This document shows, piece after piece, positions 32,615-41,851 of a DNA stretch of 64,000 bases (within the stretch, counting starts at the first letter, position 1; every line of letters begins with the position of its first letter). Where the stretch lies: the NCBI GenBank assembly GCA_009787355.1, contig WRGD01000152.1, forward strand, positions 19,519 through 83,518, given 5' to 3'. The notes beneath the pieces are model-generated. The model made no database searches and was not told where the DNA came from. It saw only the letters and a program-made list of their open reading frames with translations. The position numbers and the translations under genes are program-made. The DNA is from Defluviitaleaceae bacterium (GTDB taxonomy: Bacteria; Bacillota; Clostridia; Lachnospirales; UBA5962).

Positions 32615-35095
32615 TTACTCAAAAGTTACAAAGCCCCAAAGTCCGTTGTCCTTTTGTACCGCTACTCTGTTTTCTAACGAGTTTAATATTCTTCTAAATG
32701 GCATTTCGGCTGGTATTATTATATTTCCTTGTATATCTACCAAACCCCAGTAACCGCCTCTTATTTCGCTTACGTTGTTACCTGTTTGCACCCACTCAGT
32801 TCCACCACGGTTTACAATACCAAGCCCTTCAGCCGAAAACCAAGAATTTATACTGTCATACTCTACTTTTAATATTACGTTTCCGTGTCTATCAACCATG
32901 CCCCATTTTGCTATATGTGGTTCCCAAATATTTGACGGTCTATCACCAACAGCTACTACAAAAGTATCTCTACTCCAGTCGTCTGTATTAGTTTGATTTC
33001 CACGCTCAACTACGAATACAGCAGCTATAGCGTCATATTCAAACGGAAGTATTACCTCATATCTACTTATAATGCCGTACTTTTGACCGATAGCTTCATA
33101 TCCTCCCCAATCCGAAGTGTGCCATTCACCATACATAGTTGCTATAAAAATATCTTCATAAGTCTTCCATATATTATTAAAAGTCGGTTCTACTAATACT
33201 TCACCTGTTTTTGGATTTATTAATCCTGCACGTGTATTTTCTGCTGTTCCTGTTATAACAACTGCATATTCGTCTGAAACCCTTGTTATACTTTGGTAAA
33301 TAACGGGTACTATATATTCTCCTGTGCTAATGTCTAAAATACCAAAAAGCATAGTTCGGTCGTAAGTACTGATTCCCCAGTCTCCAATACCTACAATAGC
33401 AATGTTTTCATCTATGACTTGAATAACATTATAAATAAAAGGTATTTTTTCTGTACCGTCTACATAAATAATTCCACTGAAATTATCTTTGTCTATAGCT
33501 ACTAAGAATATATTACCGCTTGTAGTTTTAAAGCTATTATGCGTAGATATATTTCTGAATTTGGGTTCTATAACAATATTGCCTTGTATATCCATAATAC
33601 CAAACATATCATTGCCATCCGCTATTAAAATATAGTTTTCACCTATACCCATTGGGTGTTGAATTCTATATACAAACTCTGTAATAGGATTTCCGCTTGT
33701 GTCTAAAAAGCTCCAAATAGGTTCTCTCCAATCACCACTATCTAGTCTTGCAGGTATTAAACCATTTGTCCATGAACCAAAAGCGTTAAAATAAGGTGTT
33801 ATTAACTCGCCAGTTTTGAAATTTATTAAAGAGTGTCTATTGCCATCCCAAAAATCCCCTATCCAGACCTGTGCTATGTTATGTTCTAAGCTAAAGTTTT
33901 GTATACCATGGTATATACCACTTGGAATAATAATTTCGTTAGTTCTAAAATTTTTAAGGCTAATTGTTTCGTCTTCATGAACTAATGTTACAAAGTCAGT
34001 ATTTTGTACAAAAGATATTCTTCTATATTCAAAAGGTATATGAACGTAGCCCGTTATATCTATAGCACCTACATAGCCTTCTATATTTCGTACAATAATA
34101 AGTTCGTTATTGTTGGACTTATAAAAGGTATCGTCCTCCAAAGAATGTAAATTTGAGTATATACTTAAAAACTGTGGTTCTAATATATAATTACCATATA
34201 TATCTATCAAGCCCCAAAGTGTATCGTCTGTATTTGTTGCAAAGTTCCAGCCCCCTGTTCTTACAAAAGCAACACCGTTCAAAAAATTTGTTACAGCTGT
34301 ATATTTTGGTTGTATTATCAACTGCCAATTTGTACCTTGTTGCTGCAAAGGTCTTATGATTTGTTGTGTTACATTATTTACTTGCATTGTATTAAAACCG
34401 CCACCGTCATGACTAACTATAGTGAAATTTGTTGTTGCTATAGTTACATTTTGAAAAACTTTTTCATCATATTCATTAATTGTGTAGTTGAAATTTTCAA
34501 GCAAGGGAATTAAGTCGTTTACGTTAGATATACCGAACCATAACGAACGGCTGTCGTTTACGAACTTTGGGAAATTAACATAAGCCCAAGTATTAGGTGT
34601 TGGTAAAAAGCGTAACTCTGGAAGAGGGTTGCCCGCAATATTGTCTTCTTGTAACAAAATAAGCTCACCTTCTATATCATAACCTAGATTAGAAAAAGAG
34701 GCAACACCCCAGCCTAGTCGGTAATAGTTATTAGAAAGCATAACTAAGCTAGTTTCAAAATTTTCAAGTGTGTGAATATGACGGAAAATGTCCCCGCTAC
34801 GAATTGCTTGCGGCTCATCTTGCCCTGTTGTGTTTGTTACATACATAAAGTCTACAGTTACAATCCTAGTTTCATCATATTCTACGTAAAAGTCTGTTAC
34901 TATACCGTCCCAAAAAGGATAAGTGTATACTGTTTCTTCATAATTATTTGATATTTCGTAAGTTGTCCAGTTTTCATTTCCTCCTGTTTGTGTTGCTGGG
35001 CTTGCAGTTTCTTGAATGTTAATTATATAAATTGCAACTACAGTAATTAAAAAAACTAAAATACAACCTAGTAATAAAATTTTTCTATGCTTCAT
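32615..35095 (-). CDS. Membrane-anchored WG-repeat protein
   Basis: 826 residues. The N-terminal hydrophobic anchor (ILLLGCILVFLITVVAIYII) points outward. About ten WG-type repeats follow: LWGLIDIYGNYILEPQF, FGIMDIQGNIVIEPKF, MLFGILDISTGEYIVPVIY, KWGMVDRHGNVILKVEY, YWGLVDIQGNIIIPAEM and a final LWGFVTFE. WG repeats make beta-rich scaffolds, often on the surface of Firmicutes and Bacteroidetes; no enzymatic residues are visible. The AGGTGA ribosome site lies inside a small overlapping fragment (35085-35258) with a similar anchor. Its neighbours are exported hydrolases, so a cell-surface binding role is plausible. Confidence 0.8.
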   Translation of the reverse strand: MKHRKILLLGCILVFLITVVAIYIINIQETASPATQTGGNENWTTYEISNNYEETVYTYPFWDGIVTDFYVEYDETRIVTVDFMYVTNTTGQDEPQAIRSGDIFRHIHTLENFETSLVMLSNNYYRLGWGVASFSNLGYDIEGELILLQEDNIAGNPLPELRFLPTPNTWAYVNFPKFVNDSRSLWFGISNVNDLIPLLENFNYTINEYDEKVFQNVTIATTNFTIVSHDGGGFNTMQVNNVTQQIIRPLQQQGTNWQLIIQPKYTAVTNFLNGVAFVRTGGWNFATNTDDTLWGLIDIYGNYILEPQFLSIYSNLHSLEDDTFYKSNNNELIIVRNIEGYVGAIDITGYVHIPFEYRRISFVQNTDFVTLVHEDETISLKNFRTNEIIIPSGIYHGIQNFSLEHNIAQVWIGDFWDGNRHSLINFKTGELITPYFNAFGSWTNGLIPARLDSGDWREPIWSFLDTSGNPITEFVYRIQHPMGIGENYILIADGNDMFGIMDIQGNIVIEPKFRNISTHNSFKTTSGNIFLVAIDKDNFSGIIYVDGTEKIPFIYNVIQVIDENIAIVGIGDWGISTYDRTMLFGILDISTGEYIVPVIYQSITRVSDEYAVVITGTAENTRAGLINPKTGEVLVEPTFNNIWKTYEDIFIATMYGEWHTSDWGGYEAIGQKYGIISRYEVILPFEYDAIAAVFVVERGNQTNTDDWSRDTFVVAVGDRPSNIWEPHIAKWGMVDRHGNVILKVEYDSINSWFSAEGLGIVNRGGTEWVQTGNNVSEIRGGYWGLVDIQGNIIIPAEMPFRRILNSLENRVAVQKDNGLWGFVTFE

Positions 35096-35258
35096 TATTC
35101 ACCTTTGAACAGGAAGTTCTGTTATTTGTGTTCCTTCTTCGCCCGCTGTCAAAATAGTTAGCAGGCAAGTTGACGTTAGTGGAACGTGCCGTAATTATAT
35201 AAATTACAACTACGGCAATTAAAGCACAACCCATTAATAAAATTTTTCTGTTTTTCAT
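35085..35258 (-). pseudogene. Remnant of a second WG-type anchor (57 aa)
   Basis: An ATG at 35258 opens a 57-residue frame starting MKNRKILLMGCALIAVVVIY, nearly the same as the anchor of the adjacent WG protein. It then runs into unrelated sequence (SGRRRNTNNRTSC) and stops at 35085, overlapping the WG start by 11 bases. It looks like the truncated 5' end of a former WG paralogue beside the restriction-modification genes. It could be a translated leader, but nothing supports that beyond the overlap. Confidence 0.5.
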
Positions 35259-35380
35259 TTTTATCTATGTTTTCACCGCACTTTTTCAAAATAATATGAA
35301 TTTATAACTATTATTTTTTATTTTGAATGCCTCTAAGCTGTCTGACAATTAGTTGAACTCCCATACCATTACAGCTTCTT

Positions 35381-36253
35381 TTAATTCTCTATCAATAATT
35401 TAATTTTATTTTTTAATGCTAATTTTTCACTAGTAGGAAGTTCGTCATATTCTTTTAAAAATTCTATAATAAACTTCCTTAAAGCATTGTTAAACCAAGG
35501 CTCGTTAGATTTTAAACTATTTGCATTTAAGAGTATGTCTACCCAACGCTTAGATAAAACGTCTTGCCAGTCAGAAAGCAATTCATATTTTATTAAACTA
35601 TTTTTGTCTTCTTTAAATTCTAAAACTCCATTTTTGTTTGACCTATATAGCAAATTCCATTTTTTTATTTCATTGAACGATACTTGTGGACGTGGACTTC
35701 TATCTGGAAATTGCATTTTTGAGTTAATGGCATTTATATATTGTCCAGTTGTAATATCAATATTGTTATCTTTAGAAAATTTAACAAAAACAACCCATTC
35801 ATTAGGTGTTATCTGCTGTATACTAGAACCAGGTATAGCATCCGTTTTAGTAGTTTTTAACTCAATGGTTTCATAATATTTAATACCATTTAGAATTATC
35901 TCCAAACATAAATCGGGTTTTGTGTAAACACCATCTTTTTCATTATATATTAAATTTTTTATATTCGGTGTTATTTCTTCAGGTAATAAAACATTAGCGA
36001 TTTCAAATTTATTTATATCGTCTATATTTGTATTTTCAGAATTATCAAAAACAACTCTCACAATATCTGTATTTACAGGCAACTTATTAAAACTATGTTC
36101 TATAAGTTTTTTTAAATATTCTTTTAAAGGTCTGTCTGTGTTCGCCTCATCTTGCCAAAGAGAAATTTTCAAAATTTCATTTTTCTTTGTTTGTAAATAT
36201 TTTTCTAACTCATATAAATACACAGCTGTAAAAGCCTTAATTATTTTTTTCAA
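35381..36253 (-). CDS. Putative type II restriction endonuclease
   Basis: 290 residues, soluble. A PD-(D/E)xK style core can be read: KPDLCLEI (about residues 112-119), then YETIELKTTKTDAIPGSSIQ with E-L-K as the catalytic E-x-K (about 130-150), then ITPNEWVVFVK. It lies 36 bases downstream of a C5 cytosine methyltransferase on the same strand, the usual companion position. Recognition sequence unknown. Base composition is clearly more AT-rich than the flanking hydrolase genes. Just past its stop another frame reads IDRELKEAVMVWEFN then stop, perhaps debris of an interrupted gene. Confidence 0.7.
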   Translation of the reverse strand: MKKIIKAFTAVYLYELEKYLQTKKNEILKISLWQDEANTDRPLKEYLKKLIEHSFNKLPVNTDIVRVVFDNSENTNIDDINKFEIANVLLPEEITPNIKNLIYNEKDGVYTKPDLCLEIILNGIKYYETIELKTTKTDAIPGSSIQQITPNEWVVFVKFSKDNNIDITTGQYINAINSKMQFPDRSPRPQVSFNEIKKWNLLYRSNKNGVLEFKEDKNSLIKYELLSDWQDVLSKRWVDILLNANSLKSNEPWFNNALRKFIIEFLKEYDELPTSEKLALKNKIKLLIEN

Positions 36254-36289
36254 GTATATATCTCCTTAGTTCAAGCACTTAAATAAATT

Positions 36290-37366
36290 CTAATTGTTTA
36301 GAGAATTATATAAGGCTCTTGCTATATGCCAAGCCATAACAGGTGGTACGGCATTTCCAATTTGTTTGTAAGCCTCACTAGCAGAACAATCCCATTCAAA
36401 ATCATCAGGAAAACTTTGAAGTCTTGCACATTCTCTTACACTTAGTCTCCTCCAATTTAATACATTATCAGGTTCTTTATCACACAAGCTACGATAATGA
36501 CCTTCTATATTGCCATGATGCTCAGCTCTTATTGTGGGTGAAGGACTGTTAGCTTTAATTTTCATATTTCCTTGCATTTTTTTACCAGGATAAAACTTAG
36601 CACGTGAAAAATCTTTCTGTGTATGATTTTTGACATCAAGCGAACCTAATTTAAACCATAAGTCGTCAATTGCCGATTTTGAAGTTATGTGATTATAAGT
36701 TTTATCTGCTCCATGTGTTGGACTTGGATATTTAATTGTCTTATTAATATCTTGTCTTATACCTATTATTATAACTCTAACACGATTTTGAGGAACTCCG
36801 TAATCAGCAGCATTAAGAACTTTATATTTAACTTTATAACCTATATTTTTAAAATCTTCTACAATAATTTCAAGTGGTGATAATTCTAGTGGCAAGTTAG
36901 ATTTTCTTATACCGTCAACATTTTCTGCGACAAAAGCAATTGGTCTTACATATTCTATTATTTTTTTCATTTCTAAATATAATTTACCACGTTCCGAAGA
37001 AAGTCCTTTTCTCTTTCCAGCTAAACTAAAATCTTGACAAGGAAAACCGCCTATTATAATGTCTGCTGTTTTAGGTAGTAAAGAATAGTCTAAGTCTCGT
37101 ATATCAATACAATAAGAATTGTGTTTAAAATTATGAGTATAAGTATCACAAGCTTTTTGCTTTATATCACTTGCAAAAACAATATCATAGGGATTTTTTT
37201 CATAACTATTATTTAGAAAATCAAAACCACCTCTAAACCCTAAATCCATTCCACCACAACCACTAAATAAAGATATAACAGAAAGTTTTTTAATAGATTT
37301 TAGTTCTTTAGTAGATATATATATCTCTTGCTTTTGTTCTTCAAGAAATGAAATTTGTCTTGCCAT
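36290..37366 (-). CDS. DNA (cytosine-5) methyltransferase of a type II R-M system
   Basis: 358 residues with C5-methyltransferase motifs in order: I (SLFSGCGGMDLGF, about residues 32-44), IV (GGFPCQDFSLAGKRKG with catalytic Cys), VI (FVAENVDG), VIII (QNRVRVIIIG), a target-recognition region around 250-290 (SPSPTIRAEHHGNIEGHY), IX (RRLSVRECARLQSFPDDF) and X (GNAVPP). It protects host sites against the endonuclease encoded next. The target cannot be read from sequence. A hand count of the line at 36961 gives about 30% G+C versus about 43% for the line at 38041 in the next gene, so the pair looks like a separate arrival inside the hydrolase island. Confidence 0.92.
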   Translation of the reverse strand: MARQISFLEEQKQEIYISTKELKSIKKLSVISLFSGCGGMDLGFRGGFDFLNNSYEKNPYDIVFASDIKQKACDTYTHNFKHNSYCIDIRDLDYSLLPKTADIIIGGFPCQDFSLAGKRKGLSSERGKLYLEMKKIIEYVRPIAFVAENVDGIRKSNLPLELSPLEIIVEDFKNIGYKVKYKVLNAADYGVPQNRVRVIIIGIRQDINKTIKYPSPTHGADKTYNHITSKSAIDDLWFKLGSLDVKNHTQKDFSRAKFYPGKKMQGNMKIKANSPSPTIRAEHHGNIEGHYRSLCDKEPDNVLNWRRLSVRECARLQSFPDDFEWDCSASEAYKQIGNAVPPVMAWHIARALYNSLNN

Positions 37367-37378
37367 AATACTTACTCC

Positions 37379-40300
37379 TTAATTCAAAAACATACTTTTC
37401 AGCATAACTGAGCCACTTTCGGTTTGGTCAAAGCTAAGTGTTATTTGTGCGACGTTAGTTAAGTCCACATTTCTAAAAATAGATAGTGGTATGCGTAGTT
37501 CGCCAAGGGGCATATAGCCGCTCCACGGGTGTATGTCTTCTGCTTGCAAAACACTTCTGTCTGTAACAAAGTCGGGTAGTTCATATTTTGTACCCGGGTG
37601 GTACGTAATAGTACTTGTTCCAGCAGGTATTAAAACGGTGTAGCTGTTGCCGTCTGTATCGGTCAAGATGATGCTAAAAGACTGGTCTAAGTTTTCTTGG
37701 TTAAGCTCGCTTGAACTGTCTACAGACAAATAGATTGATAAAGCTGTGTTTTCAGAAAAATCAGTAACAGCTGGCACGAAACTTACTTCCCCGTTACCTT
37801 CCCAAGCAATGTTAATAAAATATAAACTTCTCGGGCGTAATGCGTTCGGGTGTATAAAAAAGTCTGGGTTGCCGTAATTTTGCGGTAGTTGAACGTGCTT
37901 TGTTGCCGACACGTTGCCTGTAGATTGTACTGTATTTAATTCAAATGGATAGCTTAAAATAGTCGTAAGCCCTGCAAAATAAGTTGACGCAGTCATATTA
38001 AGTGAACCTATACTTCTTGGCTGTGCAACGCTCGGGTCAAAAATGCCCCACGGCTCACTTGCACCGCTAACGACATTTAAGAAAGAAACGACATATTTAG
38101 TTACAAAAGTTTCTTGCTGCTCTCTCGTTATCCAACGGTCTTCGTTTTGCTGGATAACTGTGAAAAATATGTCGTACCTGTCGTCGTCGTCAAAACTACG
38201 GTTCGTACTGTTGTGGTTACCGCCTCTCAAATACACTAAAGAAACGATAGACGAATGCGTCCCGTCATTTAAGATGTCGTCAAAAACGGTTTGCCCTAGG
38301 TGATTGTTTACGTCTGCGTCAAACTCTGAAAGTAAAATGCCAATGGGAACGTCTGCAAACGTAGTTATTTGTTCGTTTATATATGGGTTTAAAAGCATTA
38401 TAGATGCTATTTGAAAACTATCTTGTTCTAATTGACGATAAGCGATTTCCGCAACATGCCCACCACCTCTTGAATGCCCAATTAAGTGAATTTCGTCAAA
38501 ATTAATGCGGTTTGCTAAATTAACGCCGTGTGCGGTAGCTTCTCCGTTATTACCTAACACTAATTGTCTCAAATGTTCTTCAAAAAGCTGGGTAGTTAAC
38601 TGAATTTCACCTTCATAGTCAATATCAGTTGTTTCGCCTGTCGTGTTATCTACTTCTTGGTGATAAGCCGCTTGCAAACTTATACTAAGTGCGACAAAAC
38701 CTTCGGCAGCTAACTGTTTAACTAAATAATCAAACCCGCTATAAAAGTCTTCCTCAAGCCCAACGTCAGAACGCCCGTGAAAAAACATTACTAATGGTGA
38801 AGGCTCTTCTACAGTAGGAAGTGCGATAATACCATTAAGTGGTGCATTAAGCACACCAAAAGCTTCTGTTTCAAGCGGCAGGTACCCTAGTGAAAAGGAA
38901 TGAACCGAAATATTAGAAGAATCTTCTAAAACAACAACCATGTCTTCTAATGGTAAAGTGGAAACGCCCACGTTTTGAGTAGCTACAGGCGTAGCAAGTG
39001 CCGTTTCTATACCATTGGTGTCCAGTGCTAACTGTACACCAAGTACATTTTCAAAAAAGTCTAAAGAAACATACGTTCTATTGTCTATAATAATAGGCGG
39101 TGCCACTAGGGTTACAATTTGAGTTGTGCCGTTTCTTGTGATAGTTACTTCGTTATTCATTATTTGCAAGGTTATTTCTCTACCTTGTATGTGTAAAGTT
39201 ATTTCTCTAGTGGCACCGTCCCAAGTGATGTTATAACTAAGAACTAAATACTCTTTTAAAGCTCTCAGTGGAACAAGTTGCGTACCGTTATAATTTCTTA
39301 CCCAGTTTCCAGAAACGTCATGCACGTTCGTATTAAGTATTTCGTTTAAGAAAATGCTATAAGCTCTTAAATTCCTTTCAACACGCCCCGGGAAATTTTC
39401 TTGAAAAAACGGTAAATTGTCGTTTTCGGAATGTAAAATAAGGTTTGTAGGGGCTAACCAACTAGCCAAAATGTCTGCAAGGGCGTAAGAACCTTCACCG
39501 TCCCTATCTCTTACTTGTTGTAGTAATTGTTCAAGTCGCTCTGTTTCGTTTGTATCGTGTGCGGCTTGTGCCTCACCAAGCCAGTCAGAAACTTCTAACT
39601 CGTCCCAAGCGTCTAAAACGGCAAAGGCTGCGTCTTGCGAACCCGGTCTTAACGGTTCTTCGTCTGCAAAGAGAACTACAACAGGAAAATTATTGTTGTT
39701 AAAATAGGTATTATCGGAAGTGTAATAAATACCATAAGGGGAAAATACGAAGTCTAAAGGAAGGCTTTGTGCAAGCTGCATTATTCTATTTGTTTTATTA
39801 TTTTGCACAGGGGCATTTGTTTCAGTGTCGTGAATGCCTGTTCCGAAAAATAACGTGTCCACTTCAAACAAAACGTCCACATTTACGTAAAGTAACAAGT
39901 TGTCTCTTCCCGCTTGGGTAAGGTTTTCTACAAAATAACGTGAGCCAAAAAAGCCTTGCTCTTCAGCACCGAAAAAGACAAGCTGAATTGTAAAGTGCGT
40001 GTCTGTACCGAACAGGCGCTGCGCCATTTCAAGTACCAAAGCTGTACCCGAAGCGTTGTCAACAGTACCTGCGGTATAGACGCTGTCGTAGTGGGCACCT
40101 ACGACAATAGTACGTTCAGTTCTACCATGTATCGTAACGATAATGTTTTGGCTAGTTGGTAATTTTTCAAGCCCATGCCCTTCTACCGTTTGTGTAACGT
40201 CTTCTAAGTCTTGCCCAAAAACTTCAAACGGTTGAACAGTAATGTCGGAAGCGGAATAACCAATTCTTTGCAATTCTGAAACTATCCAGTCCGCTGTATC

Positions 40301-40522
40301 TCTTTCTCTTTGCGTAAAGCCGATTCTTTGGGTAAAGTTATTTTGCATATGAACGACGTGTCTGTACGCTATTTCACCAAATTCACCAAACATTTCCCCA
40401 GCTTGTAAGGTGTTTTGGTTAATCGCTTTTGTCGTTTCTGTAGCAAAAATATTTGTGCTAACCAACGGTATAAAAAAGAATACACTTGCTAATAATAACG
40501 GTATAAGATTTTTGTTTTTCAT
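37379..40522 (-). CDS. Large exported M28 peptidase / CuAO-N / alpha-beta hydrolase fusion
   Basis: 1047 residues. Signal peptide in the first about 30. An M28 domain to about 400 has VGAHYDSVY, TVDNASGT, FFGAEEQGFFGSRYF and VNVDVL; the expected last zinc His reads N (TSDNTYF). A CuAO-N-like module follows at about 420-510 (LVPLRALKEYL, APPIIIDNRTYVSLDFF). An alpha/beta hydrolase at about 540-850 has VMFFHGRSD, IGHSRGGGHVAE with nucleophile Ser, and a late Asp/His region. A beta-rich C-terminal domain (870-1047) may bind carbohydrate or mediate contacts. The M28 half is a paralogue of 28388. Such a peptidase-esterase fusion suggests attack on acylated or peptide-linked polymers outside the cell. 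Confidence 0.8.
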   Translation of the reverse strand: MKNKNLIPLLLASVFFFIPLVSTNIFATETTKAINQNTLQAGEMFGEFGEIAYRHVVHMQNNFTQRIGFTQRERDTADWIVSELQRIGYSASDITVQPFEVFGQDLEDVTQTVEGHGLEKLPTSQNIIVTIHGRTERTIVVGAHYDSVYTAGTVDNASGTALVLEMAQRLFGTDTHFTIQLVFFGAEEQGFFGSRYFVENLTQAGRDNLLLYVNVDVLFEVDTLFFGTGIHDTETNAPVQNNKTNRIMQLAQSLPLDFVFSPYGIYYTSDNTYFNNNNFPVVVLFADEEPLRPGSQDAAFAVLDAWDELEVSDWLGEAQAAHDTNETERLEQLLQQVRDRDGEGSYALADILASWLAPTNLILHSENDNLPFFQENFPGRVERNLRAYSIFLNEILNTNVHDVSGNWVRNYNGTQLVPLRALKEYLVLSYNITWDGATREITLHIQGREITLQIMNNEVTITRNGTTQIVTLVAPPIIIDNRTYVSLDFFENVLGVQLALDTNGIETALATPVATQNVGVSTLPLEDMVVVLEDSSNISVHSFSLGYLPLETEAFGVLNAPLNGIIALPTVEEPSPLVMFFHGRSDVGLEEDFYSGFDYLVKQLAAEGFVALSISLQAAYHQEVDNTTGETTDIDYEGEIQLTTQLFEEHLRQLVLGNNGEATAHGVNLANRINFDEIHLIGHSRGGGHVAEIAYRQLEQDSFQIASIMLLNPYINEQITTFADVPIGILLSEFDADVNNHLGQTVFDDILNDGTHSSIVSLVYLRGGNHNSTNRSFDDDDRYDIFFTVIQQNEDRWITREQQETFVTKYVVSFLNVVSGASEPWGIFDPSVAQPRSIGSLNMTASTYFAGLTTILSYPFELNTVQSTGNVSATKHVQLPQNYGNPDFFIHPNALRPRSLYFINIAWEGNGEVSFVPAVTDFSENTALSIYLSVDSSSELNQENLDQSFSIILTDTDGNSYTVLIPAGTSTITYHPGTKYELPDFVTDRSVLQAEDIHPWSGYMPLGELRIPLSIFRNVDLTNVAQITLSFDQTESGSVMLKSMFLN

Positions 40523-40584
40523 TTTCGTGTTTCCTCCTTAATTTAAAACCAATATTGGTAATATAATTTTAACGCCCCTGCCTT

Positions 40585-41739
40585 TTAAACAAGTCGGGGG
40601 TTTGTTTCTTTCGTTTTAATCGTTACGTAATGCGTGTTGCTTAAACGTTCGTAAAAGACGTAGTTCTTTTTAATGCGACTGACTACTAGGAAGTGAGTGG
40701 CAAGCAAAAGGTGAAACATTAAGTATAAGAGGGCGTATATGCCGTTTTCGTAAGTTGTTTCTATGAAAAAGCGTAAAAGTTGGCTAATTAACATTAAGAA
40801 AACGAACAAGAATGCCCGCAACGTAACGTTGTTAGCACGCCTTTTTGTAGACTTAACCTCAAGTTTAATGTTCACTAACTTTTCACCAATAGTTGAAGAA
40901 AAATAAATTTGAAAAATAGTGTAGTACACGAACAAAAGTGCCACGAATATAAACACGTGAAGTAAATTTGTATTTTCGTGCTGTGGATTTGCTCCGAGAA
41001 GGTGTTCCACTACGCCCGTTAAAACACCTACGATTGTGTAGTCTATTAAAAAGGCGACTGCTCTTCTTGTGTAGCTAACTTTTAGGCTTTTTTGAAACTG
41101 CCTTTCTTCTAATTTACGCCTTGACGGTAAATATTTAGAAAAGCGTTTGTAAACCAAAAAGCCGATAACACCACCAAACGTATTTAAAAGTAAGTCGTCT
41201 ATGTCAAATACTCTGTACGGTCTTTGGTAAAAGCCGTAAAGTCCTGAAAGTTGTGTAAGTTCAAAGAAAAGTGATAACGAAAATGAAAACACAACGATTG
41301 TTCTTAACTTTAGTTTTTTACCTAGAAACCCCCGCAAGTAGTAAGAAAAGTACATACCGAAAGGGATAGTAAGCACGACGTTAAAAAACGGCTGAATAAA
41401 TACGTTGCTTCGTAGTGCTGGGAAAAAGGTGCTTGGGTTAAAAGGGTCAAAACCCGAACGACTGAAAAAATTTATTACAAAGCTAAACGGTACTAAGTTA
41501 ACCATGTCCGCATAACTAACGTTTTGCTGTGCAAGCACTTCACGACTTGGAAGTGGTAAAATAACAAGATAATACGCACAAAGCATATAAAACACGAAAG
41601 AGAACAGCAAAAATGCTTTGTAAAACGAAACGGCACCATATTTTTTATATTGGAAAACGGCATATGGTATGGTTAAAAATTGTGCCAATAAAATAACTGT
41701 AATGATAGCCGTTTGAATAGGAAAATAATACGTGTTCAT
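40585..41739 (-). CDS. VanZ / RDD fusion membrane protein
   Basis: 384 residues. The first about 210 form a VanZ-like domain: several helices and the FELTQLSGLYGFYQRPYRVFDIDDLLLNTFGG block (written here only as a landmark, residues about 160-195) with the D-x-D-D-L-x-N-x-x-G signature. After a basic linker the second part is an RDD domain, with YTRRAVAFLIDY (R-x-x-A-x-x-x-D) and GEKLVNIKLEV. VanZ proteins can give low-level teicoplanin resistance or reshape the envelope; RDD is a membrane module of unknown transport. It lies between the M28 fusion and S41 genes with a similar, less AT-rich composition. Confidence 0.8.
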   Translation of the reverse strand: MNTYYFPIQTAIITVILLAQFLTIPYAVFQYKKYGAVSFYKAFLLFSFVFYMLCAYYLVILPLPSREVLAQQNVSYADMVNLVPFSFVINFFSRSGFDPFNPSTFFPALRSNVFIQPFFNVVLTIPFGMYFSYYLRGFLGKKLKLRTIVVFSFSLSLFFELTQLSGLYGFYQRPYRVFDIDDLLLNTFGGVIGFLVYKRFSKYLPSRRKLEERQFQKSLKVSYTRRAVAFLIDYTIVGVLTGVVEHLLGANPQHENTNLLHVFIFVALLFVYYTIFQIYFSSTIGEKLVNIKLEVKSTKRRANNVTLRAFLFVFLMLISQLLRFFIETTYENGIYALLYLMFHLLLATHFLVVSRIKKNYVFYERLSNTHYVTIKTKETNPRLV

Positions 41740-41779
41740 TTTGACCCCTTTCTTTTAAAATGTGCTGGCGTTTTTTTTA

Positions 41780-41817
41780 CTTTAAAGGGGCATACTACAT
41801 GTATACACCCCTTTAGT
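41780..41817. other. Hairpin after the 687-aa S41 gene, followed by A-tract
   Basis: AAAGGGG (41784-41790) pairs with CCCCTTT (41808-41814); outer T-A and G-T pairs extend it slightly. On the - strand the hairpin lies past the S41 stop (41852) and is followed by GTAAAAAAAACG. It has the same odd hairpin-then-A arrangement as 26435 and 29969. Confidence 0.45.
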
Positions 41818-41851
41818 GTGTTCTAGACTACAACTTCAGAACTACCGACAA

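Noticed and set aside
35487..35876. 129-codon + strand frame in the restriction gene region
   Set aside because: Antisense to a coherent endonuclease gene with a PD-ExK pattern and partner methyltransferase; no ribosome site.
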